64,000 nt of DNA, taken from Vitis vinifera. Its lineage: Eukaryota > Streptophyta > Magnoliopsida > Vitales > Vitaceae. Below, piece after piece: positions 1 through 9,664 of this stretch. The stretch spans positions 2,682,501 through 2,746,500 of the forward strand of contig NC_081811.1 of NCBI RefSeq assembly GCF_030704535.1, given 5' to 3'. How positions within the stretch are numbered: position 1 is the first letter of the stretch; every line of letters starts with the position of its first letter. A program made the translations under genes and the position numbers. The notes below the pieces were generated by a model, which was not told the DNA's origin, did not search any database, and worked only from the letters and a program-made list of their open reading frames with translations.

Positions 1-251
1 TTTTTCCGGGAACTCGTCTCTTGAAGAGACGAGTTCCTTTAGGAATTTTGAGGAATTGTTTATTTATTTATTTTATATATATATATATATATATTTTAAA
101 AAAAATATATATTTTTTTACATGTAACTCGTCTTTTTTTTTTTTTTTTTAATTTGGGATTTATTTATTTTTTTAATATATATATTTTAAAAAATATTTTT
201 TTTTTACATGGAACTCGTCTCTTCAAGAGACGAGTTCCCTTTGGAATTGTG

Positions 252-282
<31 letters not shown>

Positions 283-700
283 GATTTTTTTTATAATATA
301 TATATATATTTTTTTACATGGAACTCGTCTCTTCAAGAGACGAGTTCCCTTTGGAATTTTTTTTTTTAATTTGGGATTTTTTAAAATAAAAAATATTTTT
401 TTTCCTAAGGGAACTCGTCTCTTCAGTTTTGGGAATTTTTTTTTTTTTGGGAATTTTTTTAAATAAATAATATATTTTTTTTCCTATGGAAACTCATCTC
501 TTCAGACGAGTTCCCTTTAGTTCCAAATTTTATTGTTTTTTTTTTAATTTGTGAATTTTTAAAAAATATATATATATTTTTTTAATGGAACTCGTCTCTT
601 GAAGAGACGAGTTTCCTTGAATAATTGTTTAGAATTTTTTTAAAATTATATATATATTTTTTTCATGGAACTCGTCTCTTCAAGAGACGAGTTCGCTTTT
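1..700. repeat. Tandem array of AT-rich units, each with a hairpin
   Basis: About eight degenerate units of roughly 80-112 bp follow one another. Each has a T-rich/AT-rich stretch and a palindrome with 14-bp arms (left arm GGAACTCGTCTCTT, one-base centre, right arm its reverse complement). Complete or near-complete hairpins lie at 9-37, 210-238, 320-348, 587-615 and 667-695. Half or shortened ones lie near 121-133, 410-425 and 487-514. The first hairpin is only nine bases in, so the array probably continues past the left edge. No open frame here looks real, since the long frames just translate T-runs. I do not recognise a named satellite family. Confidence 0.8.
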
Positions 701-711
701 TTTTTAACAGT

Positions 712-845
712 TCACCCTCTCTCCTCTCTCCTCTCTCCTATCTCCTCTCTCTCACCCTCTTTCCTCTTTCCTCTCTTCTCTCACCCTCTCTCCTCTCTCC
801 TCTCTCCTCTCTCCTCTTTCCTCTCTCCTCTCTCCTCTCTCCTAT
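712..845 (+). repeat. Pyrimidine minisatellite, CTCTCCT-type
   Basis: A strand-biased C/T tract is built mostly of a 7-bp unit close to CTCTCCT, with variants that insert CACC or TTTC. It directly follows the hairpin array. It resembles the CT-rich tracts found upstream of plant genes and may lie in the distal promoter of the arabinogalactan-protein gene, but it could be a plain minisatellite. Confidence 0.75.
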
Positions 846-1260
846 GTGGCAAAAACTACCCTATATTTGTAATAACTTCTTCCAGTACAGTAATTTAAGC
901 ATAACTTTTTTAAATTACTGTATTATTGAGAAAAGTCCTGAGAGAGAGAGCCCATCCTTGTGTGTTCTTAAAACATATCAAATATCAACCTTGTCCCATA
1001 AGCAAAAGCACCCTATTTTACACATATACGGCTAGGCTAGCTGTAAGCCTGTATCCTTGCAACGCAGCCCACTAACCTTTAGCCATCTCTTCGTCACTCA
1101 GGCCCCACCAAGTCTTCTCACGAGACCTTTTAAGCCTCAATCATCAATCTCAGATTCCTCTCATCCTCTCTCTCTCTCTCTATCTCTCTGTCTGCAGGCA
1201 CATTTAGTAGAGTTTGTGAGAGAGAGAATTGTGTTCATTTTCATTTTTCACCACCATTTA

Positions 1261-1677
1261 ATGGCTGCCATTTGGTCACTAATAGCAGTCTTCATGGTTT
1301 TCATCACCATTCATTCCTCAGTAGCCTTTCCGTATCAGCTAAAGCTGCAAACCTCAACCATCTCAGCTTCGCCTGCATACCTGCCCAACCCTCCTCTATC
1401 CTCCCCTTCTCCCTCTCTCTCTCCAGACATTACTCCCCTGTTCCCTTCCCCCGTTGGCGTGCCACTTTCTCCAGCTGAGTCTTCACTGCCTACCATTCCT
1501 TCTAGCCCCAGCCCCCCAAACCCAGACGCCGTAGCTACTCCAGTGCCTGGTTCTGCCTCTTCCCCAGCTGGGCATCCGGATTCTTCTGCATTTTCTCTGA
1601 GTTCATCTACACCTCTGGCTTCAGTTTTTTTTCTGTGTTTTCTGGCGTTTTGGTTAATGCAGCTTTCTGGTATGTGA
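1261..1677 (+). CDS. Small classical arabinogalactan protein (AGP26-like)
   Basis: A single exon encodes 138 residues. The ATG at 1261 is chosen because a secretion signal starts there (residues 1 to about 22, MAAIWSLIAVFMVFITIHSS then VA). The in-frame sequence upstream to 1057 is low-complexity leader. The mature part is rich in Pro, Ser, Ala and Thr, with SP, SPSP and PSSPSPP motifs (residues about 45-110) expected to be hydroxyproline-O-glycosylated. The last 20 or so residues are hydrophobic (ASVFFLCFLAFWLMQLSG), as in a GPI-attachment signal. Signal peptide, Pro/Ser core and GPI tail together are the classical AGP plan, and the short length with an ISASPAYLP start suggests the AGP25/26/27 group. 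It should act at the plasma membrane and cell wall. AATAAA-like sequence lies at 1834-1850. The paralogue assignment is inferred. Confidence 0.85.
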   Translation: MAAIWSLIAVFMVFITIHSSVAFPYQLKLQTSTISASPAYLPNPPLSSPSPSLSPDITPLFPSPVGVPLSPAESSLPTIPSSPSPPNPDAVATPVPGSASSPAGHPDSSAFSLSSSTPLASVFFLCFLAFWLMQLSGM

Positions 1678-1870
1678 ATTCTGTTGTGGGCAGCTCCACT
1701 CCACTTGTTATTGGATCCACTTTCTCTTCATGGTTGTATTCTTTTATTTCCAGTATATATATAATATGTAGTGTGATGTTAGGTGTCTGAGGTGTATGCC
1801 ATTGTTCAGCTTGTGATAAGATAGTGTTTCTGAATAAAAAATAAATAAGAGTTGTTGTTTTCACAACTTT

Positions 1871-2218
1871 TGGCTTTTAACTTATTCTTTCACATGTCTG
1901 CTTAAGTCTAGTTGCATTATCTGTATGCAAATACTTAGAACTTGAACAAAGCAAATTATGCAAAAAAAGAAAGAGATGAAGAGAAATGGCACTGTATTTG
2001 AATTGAACTACACAAGGAGTACTCACAATTACTAAATTTCAAACCACATAAGACTGGAATAACTGAACTGCACATCATCTAGAAAGAATAACAACAATGA
2101 ATGAGGAAAAGGCAAAAAGAATATGCTAGCCATTAATATTTGATTCTAAGGGTAATACCCATGTAGCCTCTGCGTATGAACTGTTCTACAGACTAGTTGG
2201 CTGGGAATGTAACACTGT
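1871..2218. other. Convergent intergenic spacer
   Basis: This stretch separates the 3' end of the AGP gene (+) from the stop codon of the NETWORKED-type gene (-). It is AT-rich and must hold the 3' UTR of the minus-strand gene. I see no gene or RNA structure in it. Confidence 0.6.
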
Positions 2219-5137
2219 CTAGAGTGCAACTACACTAGGCCGAGGGCCGATGAACAGCTTCCCCAGAAATGATGCCTTTAGTTTGTTTAATTCAATGGGG
2301 CTCCATTTCTTGGGGGAGGCTTTCGTAGCAGATTTCCTCAGGCTGACATTCTCTTCCTTGAGCACTTGAACAGCTAAACTGAGTTGTCTTATTACCTCCC
2401 TCTTCTCTTCATCCTTCTGCATTAGTTGATCCTTCTGAATCTTGTTCTCTTCTTTGAGTCTCTCTATTTCTTCCCTCAACTTCATTACTTCAACATTGCT
2501 GATGCCGCTTGAAACTTCCTCCTCTTCCCCCAGTTCTTCGTCAAGTTGGGTGTCATCCTCTTGCTCAGGATCATCAACTTCAGACTCACCAGACTCTTCA
2601 GAGTCAAAGGTTTCAGAGCCACTATCATACAATTTCCTCATGGGCAACTTTTCTTGTCGAAATTTGTTGAAGGAGAATGGAGACCCCATAATTGTAGTGG
2701 GTTTATCGCAGGACTGATCTATAGGGCTTGTTGGCTTCTCTGGTTGTTGATATTTGTTGGGTAAAAATGGGGAACTCAGTGTTGGTCCAAGCCGAGCTCC
2801 AGGGTCTGATCTAACTTGATCATATCGTTCTGCTAATGAGCGATGAGCACGATAGAAATCCTCAACCATGTTTATCAGCTCTGGTCGCTTCTTGTAATAC
2901 ATCTCAGCACGTCGACCAAAGGAATCCGCATCCTCCTCAATTATTTTCAGCATTGCCTTCGTTTTTTCATCCAGCTCTTTCATGGTAGGAAGGTAAAAGT
3001 AATCGGTGTCAGCAAATTCATCATAAAATTGCTAAGGGGAATGAATGCAGAAGTGAGGATGTCACAACATAAAGCTTGGAAAAGATACTAAATTTCTGAG
3101 ATTTGGACAGCGCCAGATTTTAATTGTAAAGATTGCTAACATCAAATTCAGAGCATGAAACATGCAGTTCTTGTTATGGTGAAATTGATTTCCTTGATAT
3201 TATGGCACATACCCACTCAGAGCAAAACTCATGATTAATAGCCCAATTAAAAGTAGTGTAGGGTCCTCCATACCACAAGTTTTCCCACCATAGAAGAAAA
3301 GCAAAAGGATATCAAAGAAATGGGCAAAACAACTGAAAAATAAGGATGAATCCATCAAAGGGGCCCATGTAGGTATTGGAATTTAAAACCTAGAAAACTT
3401 TGTTGATCTTTAGTTCTCATAAAAGTAACTTTACTTTGTGCTTAAAAGGTTTTTCATGCTTAAGTAATACCGGGATTCCAAAGGGTCCAGTAACATCATT
3501 AGGCATTTAGGCAGAGCACTTATGGAGACATAAAAGCTGGGACATGACGAGTACTTCTGGAAATTATTCCTAGGCAAAAAAAGAAATATAAAAAATAGAA
3601 ATTGTGAAGTCCTTGGTAGACCTCAAGAGTCTTCTACACTGAGGACCATTAAATCATTCTACTAGGCAGACCAATATCTCATTCCAGGCATCATCTCTTC
3701 CATGAGTGGTCATCACCTCTCAGAACAATGCCACAAGGATAAGATGAGATTCATCTGTATATATGATTCCAAGGTCTACTCATTTCCCAAGCCCAATCCT
3801 CTCTAATCCTGTTCTATCAGTTCATCATGTCTGTGGACCACCCCTCCATCATCTACTAGTATTGGTCAAGGTCATGTACAGTTTAAGCATTACTGAATGT
3901 TAACAACAGAAGACTTTGGGGGTAAGTTTAAAAGCAAATAAAGACAGAAGATAGAAGTTTCCCATGGCCCCTAAAATAATTCTCAGGAATGTTTGAAGGG
4001 TTAAACTGAAGCTTCCCATACTATAAATTTTTTTGTGAATTTTAGAACCTCTAGAATTCAACTTTACTCACAAACACAAACCCCCATTTAACAAGAGAAA
4101 ACTTTGGTAAGATTGAAAACTAAAAAGACAGAAGAAAGAAGTTTCCTGTGGTTACTGAAATGATTTTTAATAGACTACACTTTGTGTGTAAATTTTAGAG
4201 AACCTCTAAAATTCAACTTTGCAAATATATACACACAAGAACCCCAATTTAATGATTGAAATCAAACAAACAAGCATGAGTATTTTACCCAAAATTAAAA
4301 TAAATAAATAAAAATAAAGATAAAAGCAAGCTCAATTTGAATTAGTTTTACTTTAAGCAACTATAATATCTAATCTAAAGGACAAGGTGCCAACAAACAA
4401 CCTACATCACAACCCCACATAAAAGGCAAACAGTAATTGCTTTCTCACATCAATTCAACTATGAATTACTTGATGCTAAAAGCCAGAAACATCGTCCACC
4501 AACAGTCCCATTTATTCATTACATCGTGATTGAGATCCCTCTCTTGCCAAAAAGAAGTAATCTTTTTTAATCCACACATCCAATGTGCTCCATTCCCCCC
4601 CTAACCCCACAGTGTCCCCCCAACTTTTTTTAGTATAATTGATAATCATGAATCTCAGCAAGCCAATTTTCATTGGGTTCATCATCTATGCCATGCCCCA
4701 CCAAATGTAAATTTTCCTTGTCATTAATTATTCCCACATTATAAAATTTTGGCAGTATCTATATACTGTTTGGTAAGGGGCAAATAGTAATCTGCCCTAT
4801 AATGGTAAGTTGGCAACAGCCAGTCTATCCACGTCTGGTTCACTTGTGGGTCAATTTCAAACTGAAATATAATATAGGAAACCAAACAAAATGATATGTT
4901 GCAAATATTCCAAATACTACAATGGCATAAATGAACGGAAAGCCATAAATCCCACAAGCTATTTAAAAGTCAATTATTCTGAAATTTTAAAAATTTTCTG
5001 TTCATCCAAACAAGGAGTTTAGATATACCTGCAAGCGTAGATTGAAGCCATGGAGATCTTCTCGGGCTGTTGTGGCTGTCAAACCACCAACAGTGTGACT
5101 GCTTCTTTGTCCTCATCATCTCTGCCACTTTCACCAT
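2219..5137 (-). CDS. NETWORKED-type (NET3/KIP1-like) actin-binding protein
   Basis: Two coding exons are joined by a GT-AG intron of about 2.05 kb: exon 1 at 5137-5029 (109 nt) and exon 2 at 2976-2219 (758 nt). Together they make 867 nt, or 288 residues plus TAG. Exon 1 supplies the start of the NAB (NET actin-binding) domain with the [15 protein letters not shown] core. The split Glu codon then continues into [34 protein letters not shown] and [13 protein letters not shown], so the domain spans about residues 14-95. An acidic linker follows (about 150-190) and then a coiled coil rich in E, K and L (about 195-250). This is the layout of the short NET3 proteins, which link actin filaments to membranes. 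Reading exon 2 alone from the ATG at 2983 would lose the conserved tryptophans, so the spliced model is preferred. Confidence 0.88.
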
Positions 5138-5665
5138 CAAAATTCAAAAAATAAAAACTGTTAAATTTTGAATTGACGGAATTAACCTCGTCAGGGCTTA
5201 AATTGGCCAGATGCGGAGGAGGAGGAGGCATTTTGGTAATTTTCCACCTTCCCTCTCTACAACCTCTTTCAAAAAATACAAAGGAAAAGGTAGGTGCATT
5301 TACTGTTTAACATCGCCCGATTCCAAATCTCAACGAAAAAGTGAAATGACTGAACTACCCTGGTTTCCTGTCTGACACGGATCGAACAAGAGAGGAGATT
5401 TTGGTCATTTCAACACAGGGTTCCGACCACCGGAGAGAAATATGGCCGGATAAACGCAAAGCAGAATGGTCGGAACCGCAGTTTTTAGTACCAAAACGAC
5501 ACCGCTTTGAAACTTCTTCCTTTCATTTTGAAAGAAAGGACAAAAAATCTTCATTTCAAAGCGGAAAGCATCCAATTCGATTTTTCTTTCGAGAAACAAA
5601 TGAAACAACTTCAAAATGCTAACCATTCAACACCATAAGCCATGAAAAGCAGTATACAAACAGCT

Positions 5666-5815
5666 GACCTGAAGAAGAAGTCGCCGTCGTCGCCGCCGCC
5701 TCCGCTGTCTTCGTCGTTCTTACTTCTTCTCCACTAGAACCACTGCAAAGTGAATGTACAGAGCTGCCTCTATTGTTATAAAAATACTCTGACAACTTTT
5801 CTGCTGCCCAGCCTA
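5666..5815 (-). other. Probable 5' UTR exon of the NETWORKED-type gene
   Basis: Reading the minus strand, a TATA box (5832-5841) is followed by a GC-rich, GGCGGC-containing stretch. That stretch ends at a good donor, CAG then GTCAGC, at 5669/5668. A possible acceptor lies just upstream of the ATG near 5165 (AACAG). This fits a leader exon plus leader intron. The exact transcription start is not visible, and short in-frame ORFs here are probably not translated. Confidence 0.4.
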
Positions 5816-5831
5816 TCACAATACGCAACGT

Positions 5832-5841
5832 GTATATATAC
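5832..5841 (-). promoter_or_regulatory. TATA box upstream of the NETWORKED-type gene
   Basis: GTATATATAC lies about 30 bp before the presumed leader exon on the minus strand. A G-box core (CACGTG, 5958-5963) lies about 120 bp further upstream and could bind bZIP or bHLH factors. Confidence 0.45.
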
Positions 5842-5957
5842 TCCAAGGGAATTGAAACCCTCGAGGCGTGAAGATTTTGAAAATTTTCAATTTACGAAAT
5901 CACCCCAACCTGGCCACCTTATTTACCTCTCAACAACGGAGATTTTCAAAGGCTGGC

Positions 5958-5963
5958 CACGTG
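5958..5963. promoter_or_regulatory. G-box (CACGTG)
   Basis: The palindromic CACGTG core sits in the context GCCACGTGGG, also an ABRE-type context, about 120 bp upstream of a TATA box on the minus strand. Such sites bind bZIP/bHLH regulators. Function is inferred from sequence only. Confidence 0.4.
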
Positions 5964-6049
5964 GGTGGAATGTAAATAATCGCTGATTGGTGGACTAAGC
6001 CTGAAGTTCCGGAACTGTACATGGTATGGTCCACAAGGGCATTATCGGG

Positions 6050-9000
6050 ATTTAAGGGTTAATTTTTTTCTTTTCCTTTTTTTTCTTTTTGGTAAAAAAG
6101 GAGGAGCGTGTTGGGTCCGCATAAAGAAATTTAAAAACCAACGTGTCAAGTGTCAACCACCACGGCTGTAACGGTCAAAACTAGGGACTTAATAAATGTC
6201 AATTAACATTAATTAATTGAATGGTCACAAATTACATTTGCCTTTTCATAATGATTTAACAATTTGTCTAAATTGGATTTTGATTAATGATTACTAATTT
6301 CCTTTTTTTATATAAAAATAAATAAAATCATAATTATTTGTCTAAATTAAACTAATTTGGCATGTAAGTAATATGAATAATATATTAGACTCTTGATTTC
6401 CAAAAAAGAAAATATTATTTATTTTTTTAATATACTTTTTAAAAAAAATTATTTTTCTAATTATTGTTTTAAATTATTCTTATTCATTTTTTAAAATATT
6501 ACTATTCAAAAATTAAAAACTTGTGCCTTTTTTTGAAAAAAAATAATAAGTAAAAGGATTCAACTTTTCATTCCTTAAATAATATTTTCATTTAAATAAT
6601 TTATCATTACTTTATTTGGCACCCGTGTTTTTATTTTTTTTTTTGTCAATTTTCCTTAAAAAATGTAAAAAATAAACATTATGTGTGACAAAAAAAGTTC
6701 ATTTATTTTTTATTTTTCATAAAAAAAAAAATTATAGAGTACAGGACTTATACATTCTGATTCAAAGAAAAATTATAATAATCTTCAAAACCAAATTTCA
6801 TAATATCTTTAAAAAAATCTCACCTCTAAGTTTTTAAATATATTTATATATATTTATTTTTCATTTTAATAAATAACTTTTTTTATGACAAAAAAGGCAT
6901 AAATATTTTTTTTAAATGCAAAATTTTTAACAAACAAAGTTACAAAACACCAATTGTAGTTTTTTTTTTTTAATGAATATTGATATTATAATATCTTCTA
7001 ATATTTCAAAAATAATAATTAATAATTAAATATGAATACTCTCTTTAATTCAAAACATCAATAATTGATAAAATTATTCACAATGATATATATGGTAGTG
7101 ACATTTGTTTAGAGAGAGGATAGGGTGGTTTAGGCGTTATTATAGCCCAATTGGCCACATTTATTAGTCAAATAAAATTCAATGAATTTGTCAATTATTA
7201 GGCAGAGTACATTCATGAGTAGAACCAGCCGTACTTGTGTTCGGTACTTATTATATAATTCATAAGAAGGCCTAACTCATCATATTAATTAAAAAAATCA
7301 ATAATTCTACCTATTATGGGTAATTATGAGAATTAATATACATCATCGTTTGGTCGCATATTGTTGTATCTTATCACGAGATTTAGATTTTATTCTACAT
7401 CTTCGATGATTTCGATTGTATTTTCAATTGATACCAATTTTGAATCATAAAATTTTTCAGTATTCATCACCTTATGGTATTGATTTCAATACATACAGAA
7501 AAATTGGATTAATCAGATTATGTCATGCATACACTTTAGATCTTAATGTATTATAATCAAATTCGACCTCTTAGTTAAGAAAATCAATTATTCTATCAAT
7601 TATAAGCAATTATGACGAGTAATATATATTCTTATATTAGTCATATATAGGTTTAAATTTCATTGTACATTTTTAATAATTCAGATTGTATTTTTGATGG
7701 ATACCAATTTTGTATCCTAAATTTTTTTAGTATCAATCACCTTATAGTATCAATTTCAATACACACATAAAAATGGGATTCAACAGATTATGTCATACAT
7801 ACACTTTGAATCTCATTGTATTATAACCAAATTCGGTCTCCTACTTAAAAAAGAAAATCAATAATTTTATCAATTATAGGCAATTATGAGGAATAATATA
7901 CATCCTCGTTTGGTCACATATTGTTGTATCTCATCCCAAGATTTAAATTTCATTCTATATCTTTAATGATTCAAAATTTATTTCCAATAGGTACCAATTT
8001 TGTATCCTAAAATTTCTCAATATCAATCACCTTATAGTACCAATTTCGATACATATTAAAAAAATGGGATTAATCAAATTATATTACAAATACACTTTCA
8101 ATCTCATTATATTATACCAAAATTCGATCTCTTTGCTTTCTACATTAATTTTATTATTTTATATTTTGATTTCATATATTTGCACGTTTACTCAAACACT
8201 AACTCATATCGTAATTTTGATGGTTACTAATTTAATACCTTAGAATTTTTCATAAATATATTTATATGTAGAGGAATAGCGCGTGATAATCATGTATACA
8301 ACATAATAATAAGTACAATAGTTAATCATAGTAGTCAAAGAAATCAATAATCTTATCAATTATCAGGGGAAGTCTTTCATGTGGAGCAATTATATATACA
8401 TAATAAAAAAAGTCCACTAATTAAAATATTAATAATTCCATTTATGATAAGTAGATGGAATAATGAGAATCATATACATGTGGACGAAATATTTACTTTC
8501 ATAAGTCCACTGGCCAACCCCATCAGTAAAAACTGTAATAATTAATAAAATTATAATAAATTTTTATAATTTAAAGAAAATGATTTAATTTCAAAATATA
8601 AAGAGATAAGCACAAAAATAGCATGACCTGTTTTATGGATTAATGTCAATCCAAAATTGAATAAAAGGCACAATTGTTTTTTAAAACAATTTTTTTTTAA
8701 AAGAAAAAAGAAAAAAAAAACTCATTTAGAGTGTGTTTGATAGTGATTTTAAGAAATGATTCTACATTTTTTTATATTTTAATGATAAAAATTTTCAAGT
8801 ATTATGAAGATTAGAAACATTTTTAAAAATCACTACTAAACAAACTCTTAATAACTAAAAAATAAAAACAAATAACATTTAAAATAAAAACATCTTTTGA
8901 TTATTTTTAATTATTTTCACTTGATTTTCTAAAAATTGTTTTAAAAATTAATTATATAAATATGAAGAATAATTAAAAATAAAACATTCTTGATAAAAGT

Positions 9001-9440
9001 TATTTTTATAACACATTTAAAATCATAGAAAATAGATTAATAACATTTTATAATCTCAACCAAGGTCTTGTTTTATAAAATATCAAATAACGGTTTTAAA
9101 AAAAAAATTTCAAAAACTGCTTTTCAAAATTGCTTTCAAAAACACTCCCCCAAAATACCCTACTTCAAATGGATGGTACTTTCTGCCACTTTGGCAGCCA
9201 TTGAAGCTACATAAACCACTCCTCCTCCCTAAAAAAATGCACTCCAATCTCAATTCGAAATTTACATTATCACTATTTTGATTTTACCAACCAAAACTTT
9301 GGACTTGTGAGGGACTTCTTATAATCCACCAGCATGATATAATATTCCAAGATCGTCTATACAAAAGAGATAATGATAAGTATCTACAGCCATTAAATTA
9401 CATATCACCTTACAAAAATAATACTAAGAATTTTCAAGCC
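6050..9440. other. AT-rich gene-free intergenic region
   Basis: This stretch is dominated by A/T runs with no plausible coding region on either strand. The only ordered structure is the roughly 280-bp tandem repeat listed separately. The right end should contain the 3' UTR of the NHX gene. Confidence 0.6.
7289..8140. repeat. About 280-bp tandem repeat, three degenerate copies
   Basis: Copies begin near 7290, 7576 and 7850, at spacings of 286 and 274 bp. Each has the same order of landmarks: AAATCAATAATTCTA..., a GGCAATTATGA-like block, TTTGGTCACATATTGTTG (copies 1 and 3), ATACCAATTTTGTATCC, CACCTTATAGTATCAATTTC, and an AATGGGATT...ACACTTT block ending in AAATTCG(A/G)(C/T)CTC. A partial echo of the head lies near 8335-8370. 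The copies have clearly diverged by substitution. The unit has no coding potential, and I do not recognise its family. Confidence 0.7.
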
Positions 9441-9664
9441 CAGTGGTGCCAGCCATGGATTTCTTGGGAAACAACACTATGCATACGTGATGCGGTTATT
9501 GAGATATAGGCCTAAACTGGTAAAATTAATCACATGAAACGTAATCCTATTCACACTAAGTTTGATGAAGTGAGCATAGAAGTGAGGGAGTCTATATAGT
9601 GTGTATATATATATATATACCAATCTTGGAGATGTATAACTCACTAGGCTTTTCTTGCTTTTGC

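Noticed and set aside
21-296. Long frame across the left-edge array
   Set aside because: It only translates T-runs and hairpin arms (poly-Phe/Ile) and uses a non-ATG start.
5401-5846. Overlapping frames on both strands near the NETWORKED-type promoter
   Set aside because: They lie over the TATA box, leader exon and leader intron, and have no family features.
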